From the NCBI RefSeq assembly GCF_003426815.1, contig NZ_QKYK01000035.1, forward strand, positions 1 through 59,244: DNA of 59,244 bases. Direction: 5' to 3'. Both the position numbers and the translations under genes were made by a program. Below, one piece after another: positions 17,211 through 25,656 of this stretch; positions within the stretch are counted from its first letter, which is position 1, and each line of letters begins with the position of its first letter. The notes under the pieces were generated by a model. That model saw nothing but the letters and a program-made list of their open reading frames with translations, had not been told where the DNA came from and made no database searches. This DNA comes from Desertimonas flava. Its GTDB lineage: Bacteria > Actinomycetota > Acidimicrobiia > Acidimicrobiales > Ilumatobacteraceae.

Positions 17211-18193
17211 GTCAGGTCCTCGGTTCCGGCGGTGATCAGACGGTGGAGATCGGTGGCGATGCGCTCGGCGACGGGGTAGGCACCCGGCTCGAACGTGGTC
17301 CCCGTGATGCGTTCGTACGCATCGATGTAACGACGACTCGTGGCCTCCACGACCTCGTCGCCCAACACCGGCGGGTCGCCGTCGCCACGGTACCCCGCTG
17401 CGGACAGGGCCTGGCGGAGCGGCTCCTTGTCGAGGCTCTCGGGCTCCTCGCCGGCGGCGAGCCGTTCCTCGTAGGTGTCGGCGACCCAGTAGCGCGACGA
17501 GTCGGGTGTGTGCACCTCGTCGATCAGCAGCACGGCGCCGTGCTCGGTGCCGTCGTCGAGCACCCCGAACTCGTACTTGGTGTCGGCGAGGATCAACCCG
17601 GCCGCCGCCGCCGTCTCCTGGCCGGCCCGGAAGATCGCCAGCGCGGCCTCGGTGATCCGCTCCCAGCGGCGGCCCTCGACGAGGCCGCGGTCCACCACCT
17701 CGGCCCACGTGATCGGCTCGTCGTGGGCGCCCGAGCCAGCGGGCGGCTTGGTGGTGGGCGTGACGAGGGGCTCGGGCAGCATCGTGTTCTTCCGGATGCC
17801 GTCGGGGAAGTGGTAGCCGTAGATCGTGCGGGCCCCGTCGGCGTACTGCTGCCACAACGACGTCGACGTGACGCCCGTGATGGCGCCGCGTACGACGACT
17901 TCGACGGCGAGCGGCGTCGTGTCGCGGGCGATCGTGACGTTGGGGTCGGGGACGGCGAGCAGCTGGTTGGCGATGATGTCGCTCGTGCGTTCCATCCACC
18001 AGGCGGCGAGCTGATTGAGGACCTGGCCCTTGTAGGGGATGCCGGCGATGACCCGGTCGAAGGCCGAGATGCGGTCGGTGGTGACGAACAGGCGCCGGGC
18101 CGGCTCGCCCGGCAGGGCGTACGACACGCGCACCTTGCCGTCTCGCCGGTCGTCCAGCGGCAGATCGATGGCGGTGAACGCCGGTGGCATCAT
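17207..18193 (-). CDS. purC: SAICAR synthetase
   Basis: 328 residues, longer than the 237-residue bacterial type and nearer the yeast Ade1 type. PurC joins aspartate to CAIR (step 8 of IMP synthesis). Motifs: 'GKVRVSYALPG', 'LFVTTDRISAFDRV' and 'GIPYKGQVLNQLAAWWMERT' at the N-terminus, 'VEVVVRGAITGVTSTSLW', 'ILADTKYEFGVLDDG' and 'LIDEVHTPDSSRYW'. All are conserved in the family. The ATG at 18193 lies 7 nt after the purL/Q stop, and the gene ends in an ATGA overlap with purF, so purL/Q, purC and purF form a tight transcription unit. Confidence 0.97.
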   Translation of the reverse strand: MMPPAFTAIDLPLDDRRDGKVRVSYALPGEPARRLFVTTDRISAFDRVIAGIPYKGQVLNQLAAWWMERTSDIIANQLLAVPDPNVTIARDTTPLAVEVVVRGAITGVTSTSLWQQYADGARTIYGYHFPDGIRKNTMLPEPLVTPTTKPPAGSGAHDEPITWAEVVDRGLVEGRRWERITEAALAIFRAGQETAAAAGLILADTKYEFGVLDDGTEHGAVLLIDEVHTPDSSRYWVADTYEERLAAGEEPESLDKEPLRQALSAAGYRGDGDPPVLGDEVVEATSRRYIDAYERITGTTFEPGAYPVAERIATDLHRLITAGTEDLT

Positions 18194-18200
18194 CGCCCAC

Positions 18201-21200
18201 TCACTCGAGGTAACTCCTCGCCGACCGGAACAGGGTGAGCCCGAGCGTCGAGTCGGTACCGGGGCGGAGCCGGTGCCGCGGGTGCTGCTGGGCCACCGCG
18301 TGGTTCTCGGGATGGGGCATCAGGCCGAGCACGAGGCCGGTCTCGTCGCTGACGCCGGCGATGTCGTCGACCGACCCGTTGGGGTTGGCGCCGGCGTAGC
18401 GGAGCGCCACCTGGCCGGCGGCGTCGAGGGCCGCTGGGTCGGGATGCACGTAGCGCCCCTCGCCGTGGGCGATGGGGCAGTCGATGATGACGGCGTCACG
18501 GGTCCACACGGACCTCGAGTTGAACGCCACGTCGAGTGTGACCCAGCGGCAGTCGAAGTGGCCCGACTCGTTGTGCCCGAGCGCGCCGGGTAGGAGGCCG
18601 GTGCGGGTGAGCACTTGGAAGCCGTTGCAGATGCCGAGGACCGGGGTGTCGGCCGCGACGGCGCGGCGCAGGGCGTCGCCGAGGCGGCCGCCGTGGGCGG
18701 CGGTGAGGTCGAGGCCGAGCATGCGCCCGGCGCCGAGGGCGTCGCCGTAGCTGAACCCACCGGCGACGACGATCACCTGGGCGTCGGCGAACGGGTCGGA
18801 CCGGTCGAGCAAGTCGTCGACGAGGGCGATCTGCGGCTCGAACCCGGCCAGTTCGAGGGCGAACGCGACGTCCGGATCACGGTTCGTTCCCGGCCCGGCG
18901 ATGACGACGGCGGTCGGAGCCGAACCGCTCGCGCCGGTCTGGGCACGGATCGTGTCCCCCGACGGTCTGGGCACCGATCGGGTCAGATCTGCGTCATTTC
19001 GTGCCCAGATCGTCGACGAGTCCTGCCCGCGGCCGGTGAAGGCGGCGGTGAGATCGGCGACGGCGATCCTGGCGACGTCGGTGATCGTCAGCATGGCGTC
19101 GCCGGTGACGGTGCCGATGACCGTGGCCCCGCCGATCCCGTCGAAGCGGGCGACGAACGCATCGGCATCGGAGGCCGCGACCTCGGCGACGAGGCGGCCC
19201 GAGGATTCGGAGAACAGCGCCGCCTCCACGTCGTGGTGGGCGAGCACGGTGACCGAGGCGCCGAGGCCCGAAGCGATGCACATCTCGGCGACGGCGACGG
19301 CGAGTCCGCCCTCACTGACGTCGTGGCACGACTTCACCGTGCCGTCGAGGATCGCCGCGTGCAGCGCGCGATAGCGGCCGAGCGCATTGGCGTCGGGCTG
19401 GGCCACGACGCCGGCCTCGGGCGACGGTTCGCCGTGCACGCCGTGGATCAGATCGAGATGGCTACCGGCGAAATGCTCGCCGGTCGGACCCAGCTGCACG
19501 AGCACGTTGCCGGCTGCCGTGAACTCGGTGGTGACACACGCCGCGGCGTCGGGCACGTGGGCCACGGCGGTGATGACCAGTGTGGGCGGCACGGCGTGGC
19601 GCAGCCCGTCCCGACCCGTGTAGGTGTTGTTCAGCGAGTCCTTGCCCGACACGAACGGAGCTTCGTACGCCAGCGCCGCGTCGCAGCAGCCGGCAACCGC
19701 GGCGGCGAGCCCGCCAAGCGTCGCCTCGTCACGAGGGTCGCCCCACGAGAAGTTGTCGAGCAGCGCCACGCGATCGGGATCGGCGCCGACGGCGACCACG
19801 TTGCGGATCGCCTCGTCCACCGCGGCGTGAGCCATCGCCTTGGGGTCGTGCACGCCGTGCCACGGGTTGACGCCGATGCCGACGGCGACGCCGTGCGAGC
19901 TGCCCGGGCGGGCGAGGACGACACCGTCGGCGTGGCCGTGATCGTCGTCGCCGACCAGCGGCCGCACCAGGGTGTTGCCTCCGATCTCGTGGTCGTATCG
20001 ATGCACGACGTCGGCCTTCGACGCGATGTTGGGGTGGGCGAGCAGGGCGAGCAGGGTCGCCCCTGGGTCGTCGACGACGCGGCCGCTCGTGATACCTGAC
20101 GGCACGTTCGCCTCGGCCGTCATCCGCCGCTGCGGGCGGCCGTCGTGGAGGAAGCCGACGTCGAGATCGAGCACCGGTTGCGAGCCGACGCGGACGACGA
20201 GACGCCCGCTGCCGGTGAACTCGCCGATGTCGGCGAGGTCGACGCGATGCCGGGCGCACACGGCCCTGAGCTCGTCGACGTCGGCCGGGGCCACGGCGAG
20301 CACCATGCGCTCCTGGGCCTCCGACAGCCAGATCTCCCACGGCTCGAGGCCGGGGTACTTCAGCGGCACGTCGAGCAGATCGACGTCGGCGCCGATCGCC
20401 TGGAGCCCATGCTCGCCTACCGGCTCGGCGGCCATCTCGCCCACCGCCGACGACAGGCCGCCGGCGCCGCAGTCGGTGATCGCCGTCCAGAGGTGGCGGG
20501 ATTCGTCGAGCACGTCGATGAGGAGCTTCTCGGTGACCGGATCGCCGATCTGCACGCTCGCCCCGGCGACCTCGCCCGTGCTGGCGTCCATCGCCAGGCT
20601 GGAGAACGTGGCGCCGTGGATGCCGTCACGACCGGTCGCGCCGCCGATGACCACCACCCGGTCTCCGGGGTGCGGACCGGGCTGCACGGCCACCTTCGGG
20701 TCGTCGTCGGCGACACCGATGCAGCCGGCGAACACGAGCGGGTTGGTGGTGAACGCCGGGTCGTACAGCACGGCGCCGGCCACGTTGGGTAGGCCGATCT
20801 TGTTGCCGTAGTCGGCCACGCCGTCGACGACGCCGGCGATGATGCGCCGGGGGTGCAGGCTGCCGTCGGGGACGTCGCCGTCGGGCGTGTCGGCGGGGCC
20901 GAAGCACAAGATGTCGGTGACGGCGAAGGGCTTGTGCCCGGCCCCCATCACGTCGCGGATCACGCCGCCGACGCCGGTGTTGGCGCCGCCGAACGGCTCG
21001 ACGGCCGACGGATGGTTGTGCGTCTCGGCCTTGAGGGCGAGCGACTCGCCCTCGGCGAACGACACGATGCCGGCGTTGCCGACGAACGCCGAGCGCACGA
21101 ACGGCGCGTCGACGCGGTCGGTGGCGTCGCGCAACTGACGCAGCAGTGGGGCGATCTCGCTTGTCGCGCCGTCGGCGTCGCGCACGGTGATCGCCGCGCG

Positions 21201-21917
21201 GAACGTCTTGTGGGCGCAGTGCTCGCTCCACGTCTGGGCGAGCGTCTCCAGCTCGACGTCGGTGGGGTCGCGGCGAAGGTCGACGAAGTGCGCCTGGATG
21301 ACCAGCAGCTCGGCCGGATCGAGGGCCATCGCCCGCTCGACGTTGAGTGCGGCGAGACCCGCTTCGTCGAGGTTGCGAATAGGGACCACGGCTGCCTGAG
21401 GCGCGATCGACTCGGTGGGGGCGAAGGCCGGCTCGATGCGGCCGGGTGCCCAGCGCTCGATCACGGGGTTGGCCACCACTCGCCGGAGCAGTACGTCGAG
21501 CGTGTCGTGATCGGTCCCCGCGGGGAACTCGATGCGGCGCCCCGAGGCGGCGGCGGTGACCTTCACGCCGAGGTGGGCGGCCGCCTGCATCAGGGCGTCG
21601 GCCGCGCCGTCGGTGACCCCCGGATGGAACGTCACCTCGTAGGCCGTCGCCGAGTCCGGCGACGTGGCCGGGTCACCGGCGGACGGCGCCTCCCACGACG
21701 CCGTCTGCAGCAACGGGTCGGCGAGGAAGGCGGCCAGCTCGCGGCGGTCGTCGTCGGACAGCTCGCCGGCCACGAACACGATGTCGGCCACCCCGACGGG
21801 ACCGCCGAGGTCGATGCCGTGGTGGGCTGCCGCGTCCCGGATCGCCACCCCGCGCGGGTCGTCGTGGATGGATCGGATGATCAGCCGGCTGGACGCCGGT
21901 TGGGGACCCGGGGGCAC
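18201..21917 (-). CDS. purL: Single-chain FGAM synthase (PurL fused to PurQ glutaminase)
   Basis: 1238 residues carrying out step 4 of IMP synthesis (FGAR to FGAM). Residues 1 to about 210 hold two PurS-like halves; the two AIRS-type domains follow, with 'TWSEHCAHKTFR', 'LKAETHNHPSAVEPFGGANT' and 'SCHDVSEGGLAVAVAE'. Residues from about 1000 are the PurQ-type class I glutaminase with 'ILGICNGFQVL' (nucleophile Cys) and 'LMPHPENHAV' (His/Glu). Many actinobacteria instead have separate PurS, PurL and PurQ. GTG at 21917 is chosen because TAGGGT (21930-21925) ends 7 nt before it and the longer frame is antisense of the next gene. Residues about 969-994, in the linker before the glutaminase, are encoded by a repeat element. 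Confidence 0.95.
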   Translation of the reverse strand: MPPGPQPASSRLIIRSIHDDPRGVAIRDAAAHHGIDLGGPVGVADIVFVAGELSDDDRRELAAFLADPLLQTASWEAPSAGDPATSPDSATAYEVTFHPGVTDGAADALMQAAAHLGVKVTAAASGRRIEFPAGTDHDTLDVLLRRVVANPVIERWAPGRIEPAFAPTESIAPQAAVVPIRNLDEAGLAALNVERAMALDPAELLVIQAHFVDLRRDPTDVELETLAQTWSEHCAHKTFRAAITVRDADGATSEIAPLLRQLRDATDRVDAPFVRSAFVGNAGIVSFAEGESLALKAETHNHPSAVEPFGGANTGVGGVIRDVMGAGHKPFAVTDILCFGPADTPDGDVPDGSLHPRRIIAGVVDGVADYGNKIGLPNVAGAVLYDPAFTTNPLVFAGCIGVADDDPKVAVQPGPHPGDRVVVIGGATGRDGIHGATFSSLAMDASTGEVAGASVQIGDPVTEKLLIDVLDESRHLWTAITDCGAGGLSSAVGEMAAEPVGEHGLQAIGADVDLLDVPLKYPGLEPWEIWLSEAQERMVLAVAPADVDELRAVCARHRVDLADIGEFTGSGRLVVRVGSQPVLDLDVGFLHDGRPQRRMTAEANVPSGITSGRVVDDPGATLLALLAHPNIASKADVVHRYDHEIGGNTLVRPLVGDDDHGHADGVVLARPGSSHGVAVGIGVNPWHGVHDPKAMAHAAVDEAIRNVVAVGADPDRVALLDNFSWGDPRDEATLGGLAAAVAGCCDAALAYEAPFVSGKDSLNNTYTGRDGLRHAVPPTLVITAVAHVPDAAACVTTEFTAAGNVLVQLGPTGEHFAGSHLDLIHGVHGEPSPEAGVVAQPDANALGRYRALHAAILDGTVKSCHDVSEGGLAVAVAEMCIASGLGASVTVLAHHDVEAALFSESSGRLVAEVAASDADAFVARFDGIGGATVIGTVTGDAMLTITDVARIAVADLTAAFTGRGQDSSTIWARNDADLTRSVPRPSGDTIRAQTGASGSAPTAVVIAGPGTNRDPDVAFALELAGFEPQIALVDDLLDRSDPFADAQVIVVAGGFSYGDALGAGRMLGLDLTAAHGGRLGDALRRAVAADTPVLGICNGFQVLTRTGLLPGALGHNESGHFDCRWVTLDVAFNSRSVWTRDAVIIDCPIAHGEGRYVHPDPAALDAAGQVALRYAGANPNGSVDDIAGVSDETGLVLGLMPHPENHAVAQQHPRHRLRPGTDSTLGLTLFRSARSYLE
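18936..19011. repeat. Short palindromic repeat element, copy B (inside purL/Q coding sequence)
   Basis: Direct motif copies at 18936-18956 (GGTCTGGGCACGGATCGTGTC type) and 18964-18984, then an inverted copy whose core GTGCCCAGATC is at 19001-19011. Architecture and sequence match copy A at 15621. It keeps the reading frame open and encodes the PurL-PurQ linker. Confidence 0.65.
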
Positions 21918-22005
21918 TGCTGTGACCCTAGAGGATGGGCCCGCTCGGCCCGCGAGTTTGAACAGATTGTTCAGGCCGCGGCGGTCGCCACGTAGCGTTG
22001 ACGAG

Positions 22006-22707
22006 GTGACCGATGACGACGATCTGGAGCCCGTTGACGACTCGCCGCCGAACACGGATCCGCCCGAGGCGTTGACGTCGCTCGTGCTGATCCGACACGG
22101 CGAGTCGGTCGCCAACGCCAACCGCCTCGTCGGCGGCCCGCGCTCGTGCCGGGGACTGAGCGGAGCGGGCCGGGAACAGGTGGAGGCGCTGGGTCGACGC
22201 CTGAAGGCCACGGGCGAGGCGGCGGGTGCCGTGCTGATGTCCAGTCACTTCCGCCGGGCGATCGAGACGGCGTCGATCGTCGGGGCGGCCACGGGTCTCG
22301 GCGAGCCGATCGTCGACGAGGGGTTCGGCGAGCTGGATCCGGGGGAGGAGTGCGACGGGCTGAGCTTCGACGAGTTCGTCCGGCGGTACGGCCGGCCCGA
22401 GTGGCCGGGGGACCCGACCCAGGCGGTGTTCCCAGGCGGCGAGACGATCGCCGAACTGAGCGCGCGCGTCGTCGAGACGTTGCACCGGGTCGTCGCCAAC
22501 CACCCGGGTCGTGTGATCTTCGTCGGCACCCATGGTGGCGTGGTCGACGCCGCGGTCCGCCACGCCGTCGGGGCGCCGGTGGCGGGCGGGTTCGACCTGT
22601 GGACGTCGAACGCGTCGCTCACCGGGCTCACGTACATGCCCTGGGATCACTGGCGGGTCGACCGCTACAACGATTCGGCCCACCTGATCGAGGGCATGGC
22701 GCCCTGA
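22006..22707 (+). CDS. Histidine phosphatase family protein (phosphoglycerate mutase-like)
   Basis: 233 residues. 'SLVLIRHGESVANANRLVGG' contains the RHG phosphohistidine motif, 'GEPIVDEGFGELDPGEECDG' the acid/base region, and 'VIFVGTHGGVVDAAVRHA' the second catalytic His. This is the phosphatase branch of the superfamily; the substrate cannot be told and a glycolytic role is not implied. The GTG at 22006 is preferred because TAGCGT ends 7 nt upstream and the longer frame overlaps the divergent purL/Q start. The N-terminal 25 residues are acidic and poorly conserved. It may be co-transcribed with the GMC-type flavoprotein 8 nt downstream. Confidence 0.9.
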   Translation: MTDDDDLEPVDDSPPNTDPPEALTSLVLIRHGESVANANRLVGGPRSCRGLSGAGREQVEALGRRLKATGEAAGAVLMSSHFRRAIETASIVGAATGLGEPIVDEGFGELDPGEECDGLSFDEFVRRYGRPEWPGDPTQAVFPGGETIAELSARVVETLHRVVANHPGRVIFVGTHGGVVDAAVRHAVGAPVAGGFDLWTSNASLTGLTYMPWDHWRVDRYNDSAHLIEGMAP

Positions 22708-22715
22708 CGACGGCG

Positions 22716-23840
22716 ATGCAGAAGCGTTGGCTGGTCGTGGGCGGCGGCACCGCCGGCTGCGTCGTCGCGGCCCGGCTGAGCGACGTCGCCACGTACCACG
22801 TCACCCTCGTCGAGGCGGGAGACGGCCAGGGCGGACGCCTTGACGGGGCGAGCTCACTCGCCGACCTGGCGGTGGCGAGCGGGGTGTGGCCGTCCCTCCA
22901 GGCGTACGTGCAGGGGCGGGGGCTCGGTGGCTCGAGCCGGGTCAACGGCGCCGTGTTGTCGGGCGACGGGCTCGACCTGCTCCCCGCCGACACGGTGACT
23001 GACGCCGAGCTCGGCCCGGTGGACAGAGCACTGCTCGCGGCGTCGCCGGACGCCCGGCCGGCCGTGTTGGCCCGGCGCCAGGGGCGATTGCTCAGCGCCC
23101 ACGACATCTACCTCGCACCGGTGCGAGAACGGACCAACCTCGACGTCGTGAGCGGAGCGGAGGTCCGCGCGATCCGCTTCGACGGATCGCGCGCCGTGGG
23201 CGTCACGCTGGCCGACGGCGGCGTCATCGACGCCGACGCCGTGGTGGTGTGTGCCGGCGCCGTGCACTCGCCCGTGCTGTTGATGCGCTCGGGTGTGGTC
23301 GCACCCGGGATGGGCGAGTTCGCCGATCACCCGTCGCGCGTCATCGATCTGCTGCTCGATCGGTCGGCGGTCGTCGGCGACGACCGCCTGGTCACCGGGG
23401 CGGTGCTGCGGCGGTCCGGCACCGAGATCGTGCCGCTCAACCATGTCGGCGCCGGGGCTCCCGGCCGGGGCGCCCTGGTCGTCGGCGCTCTCCGGCACCG
23501 GCGGCGGGGACGGGTGACGATCGACGGTGACGTGCGTCTGTCGTTCGACCCGCTCGATCCGGACGACGCGACGGCGCTCGGCGAGGCGGTCACGCTGGCG
23601 GTCAACCTGCTCGATTCGCGCCCGTTCCGCGGGGTCGTCGCCGGCTGGAGGATCACCGACGCCGTCGGGTACTTCCACGCCGCGGGTTCGTGCCGCGCGG
23701 TGGTCGACACCGACGGCGCCGTCGCCGGTCACGAGGGCCTGTACGTGGCCGACTCGTCGGCCCTGGAGCTGCCGGCGTCGGGCCTCTACGCGCCGACGGT
23801 CGCCCTCGCCAGCCGGGTGGCGTCGACGCTGGCGTCCTGA
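22716..23840 (+). CDS. GMC-family FAD-dependent oxidoreductase, short form
   Basis: 374 residues. The FAD-binding Rossmann motif 'WLVVGGGTAGCVVAARLSD' starts at residue 5, 'GRGLGGSSRVNGAV' is the GMC signature loop near residue 65, 'AVVVCAGAVHSPVLLMRSGV' the second FAD contact, and 'YFHAAGSCRAVVDTDGAV' with 'GLYVADSSALELP' the C-terminal FAD/active-site region. Ordinary GMC enzymes have 500-560 residues, so this one has a much reduced substrate domain. The shape recalls the mycofactocin-associated MftG group, but no mycofactocin genes are nearby. The oxidised alcohol is unknown. The gene starts 8 nt after the phosphatase stop and ends 4 nt from the convergent membrane protein gene. Confidence 0.85.
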   Translation: MQKRWLVVGGGTAGCVVAARLSDVATYHVTLVEAGDGQGGRLDGASSLADLAVASGVWPSLQAYVQGRGLGGSSRVNGAVLSGDGLDLLPADTVTDAELGPVDRALLAASPDARPAVLARRQGRLLSAHDIYLAPVRERTNLDVVSGAEVRAIRFDGSRAVGVTLADGGVIDADAVVVCAGAVHSPVLLMRSGVVAPGMGEFADHPSRVIDLLLDRSAVVGDDRLVTGAVLRRSGTEIVPLNHVGAGAPGRGALVVGALRHRRRGRVTIDGDVRLSFDPLDPDDATALGEAVTLAVNLLDSRPFRGVVAGWRITDAVGYFHAAGSCRAVVDTDGAVAGHEGLYVADSSALELPASGLYAPTVALASRVASTLAS

Positions 23841-23844
23841 TCGT

Positions 23845-24588
23845 TCACGACGCCGGCGGGCCCTCCATCCGGCCGGCGACGAGGTCGGCGAGGCGGTCGC
23901 CGATCGGATCCCAGCGGGCGTCGAACCGGGCGGCCCGCTCAGTCGCTCGGGCGAGCTCGACCTCGCCGTAACGACGGGCCCACCGTGACTTCGGCCGGGC
24001 GAGCCGGATCGCCGCCAGTGCCGACACCACCGGCACGAACGCTCCGATGAGGGCCAGCTTGTACTTGCCCTTCATCACGGCCACCACGACGAGGGCGACG
24101 TTGACGACCATCGTGACGAGGGCTCCACCGCGGAACGTCAGCTCGGCGCCGCCGACGTCGTTCACGCCGAACGGCACGGCGCCGACGAGGACGAAGCCCA
24201 TCGCCGCGGTGGCCAGGCTGATCATCTCCACCGACACCCGGCCCTCGGCCGACCAGTACACGTCGTCGAGGTGGAGGATCAGGGCGAACTCGTCGAGGAC
24301 GGGGGAGGCTCCGACGCCGACGAGGACCCCGGCGATCTCACGCCACGGCGGCGCCGGGGGCGCTCCGATCGCCAGGATCGCCCCGACCACGAGCAGGATC
24401 AGGCCGGGCACGGCGTGGTGGACGTGCAGTCCGGACGACGACACGTTGTCCTTGAACGGTCCGCGTCCCGAGCGGATCAACCGGGTGATCGTCCGGGTGG
24501 TGGCGAAGGTGACGACGAAGGCGGCACAGCACAGCAGCAACGCCAGCTTGCGCGGCTCGATGATGTTGCGCTGCCACCACTCGGACAC
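23845..24588 (-). CDS. Conserved actinobacterial integral membrane protein
   Basis: 247 residues with about six hydrophobic segments ('LALLLCCAAFVVTFATT', 'GLILLVVGAILAIGA', 'IAGVLVGVGAS', 'MGFVLVGAVPFG', 'MVVNVALVVVAVM', 'LALIGAFVPVVSALAAI'). Conserved-looking polar motifs are 'SGLHVHHAVPG' between the first two segments and 'VLDEFALILHLDDVYW' after the third; the His and acidic residues could form a membrane metal or active site, but this is speculation. I recognise it as a widespread actinobacterial family of unknown function. GTG at 24588 has TAGCGT ending 6 nt upstream; the TAG of this box is also the stop codon of the SURF1 gene. Confidence 0.8.
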   Translation of the reverse strand: MSEWWQRNIIEPRKLALLLCCAAFVVTFATTRTITRLIRSGRGPFKDNVSSSGLHVHHAVPGLILLVVGAILAIGAPPAPPWREIAGVLVGVGASPVLDEFALILHLDDVYWSAEGRVSVEMISLATAAMGFVLVGAVPFGVNDVGGAELTFRGGALVTMVVNVALVVVAVMKGKYKLALIGAFVPVVSALAAIRLARPKSRWARRYGEVELARATERAARFDARWDPIGDRLADLVAGRMEGPPAS

Positions 24589-24597
24589 GCCGGAACG

Positions 24598-25377
24598 CTA
24601 CGTCGCGTCGGGGGGCGTGATCTCCTCGGCGCGGCGCGTGGCGATCGAACGGCGCACGGCGAAGACCCATCCGACGACGGCGCACAGCGAGAAGATGAAC
24701 CACTGCACCGTGTAGGAGAGGTGCGAGCCCTCGCTGAGCGTCGGCTCGTGGAGCGGGTCCGGAAGCGCCGCCCGCTCCTGCGGGTCGGAGGCGATCAGCT
24801 CGACGTACATCGGGACGGGGTCGCCCGGGAGTTGGGCGGAGAGCCGCGGGATGTCGATCCGTTGCACCTGCGCGAGGTCGCCCTCGCCGGGATCGGCCAG
24901 CCCGACGCTCTCGCGCTGCTGGCTGCGGCGCAGGCGGCCGAGCACCTCCACCTCGCCCTCGGGGGGCGGGAGCGACGCGATCGCATCCTCCTCGCTCAGT
25001 GGCACGAAGCCTCGCTCGACGAGCAGGATGCGGTCGTCGGCGAGGCGGAGCGGCGTGACGACGATGAGCCCGGCGATCCCGTTCTGTGACCGGTTGACCA
25101 CCACGAACTGTTCGTCGACCAGGTACTCGCCTGACGCGGTGACGGGCCGCCACTCGGCATCGAAGAGTGCGGGATCCCCCGGCTCGGCGTCGATGGCGAC
25201 CAGGTCGGCGAGACCCACCGGCGCGGCATCGATGTTGGCCGACACGTGGGCGTTGAAGTCCTTCCGTTCGTCGAGCCGGCGCAGCTGCCAGAACGCCAGG
25301 TTGACCATGACGACGACCCCGGCGAGCACGAGGAAGTGGAACAGCAGCCACTTCGGCCGGAGGAGGAAGCGGTACAT
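24598..25377 (-). CDS. SURF1-family cytochrome c oxidase assembly protein
   Basis: 259 residues with the SURF1 layout: an N-terminal membrane helix ('WLLFHFLVLAGVVVMVNLAF' then 'WQLRRLDER', the WQ(L/V)xR motif), a central extracytoplasmic domain containing 'RPVTASGEYL' and 'ILLVERGFVPL', and a C-terminal helix 'YTVQWFIFSLCAVVGWVFAV'. SURF1 (Shy1) helps insert heme a into subunit I of aa3-type oxidases at the membrane. No oxidase genes lie in the window. ATG at 25377 is chosen because it begins the conserved 'FLLRPKW' segment. A leaderless or very short-leader promoter (TACCGT, 10 nt upstream) is possible. Confidence 0.92.
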   Translation of the reverse strand: MYRFLLRPKWLLFHFLVLAGVVVMVNLAFWQLRRLDERKDFNAHVSANIDAAPVGLADLVAIDAEPGDPALFDAEWRPVTASGEYLVDEQFVVVNRSQNGIAGLIVVTPLRLADDRILLVERGFVPLSEEDAIASLPPPEGEVEVLGRLRRSQQRESVGLADPGEGDLAQVQRIDIPRLSAQLPGDPVPMYVELIASDPQERAALPDPLHEPTLSEGSHLSYTVQWFIFSLCAVVGWVFAVRRSIATRRAEEITPPDAT

Positions 25378-25480
25378 CGCAGCGCCGACGGTAACCGTGT
25401 CCCGGCGTCGCCCCAAGTCGGCCTGGGTCGGTCACGGACTGGTGTGTGGGTGATGTGCACCGGTCGGGTCCTTGGTTGGC

Positions 25481-25510
25481 GTCGCGTAGGGTCCAACGAC
25501 CCTACGCGAC
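25481..25510. promoter_or_regulatory. 12-bp perfect hairpin between divergent SURF1 and surface-protein genes
   Basis: Arms 25481-25492 and 25499-25510 (GTCGCGTAGGGT and its reverse complement) flank a 6-nt loop. The arms contain TAGGGT in both directions, so the site could be an operator or paired -10 boxes rather than a terminator; it lies between divergent genes. Confidence 0.5.
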
Positions 25511-25549
25511 AACGCTACCGCCAGTAACATTGTGATCGAGAAAGAGACC

Positions 25550-25643
25550 GAGCGCGGTGGAAAGGGTCGAATACGGCGGACCCAGCGCTCGAGAGTCTTC
25601 TCCAGCGAGCTGCCGCACCCCGCGACGGGTACGCGCGCGCTGG
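25550..25643 (+). promoter_or_regulatory. Structured 5' leader of the Pro/Thr-repeat surface protein
   Basis: A possible -10 TAACAT (25525-25530) would start a leader of about 120 nt. It contains hairpin 1 with outer stem 25550-25555/25585-25590 and inner stem 25564-25568/25579-25583, and hairpin 2 closed by 25602-25607/25638-25643, ending just before the AAGGA ribosome site. I cannot match it to a known riboswitch class. Confidence 0.4.
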
Positions 25644-25656
25644 CGGAAAGGAAATC

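Noticed and set aside
25550..25643. Cyclic-di-AMP or cyclic-di-GMP riboswitch before the surface protein
   Set aside because: The conserved core sequences of these classes that I know were not found, so only an unassigned structured leader is reported.
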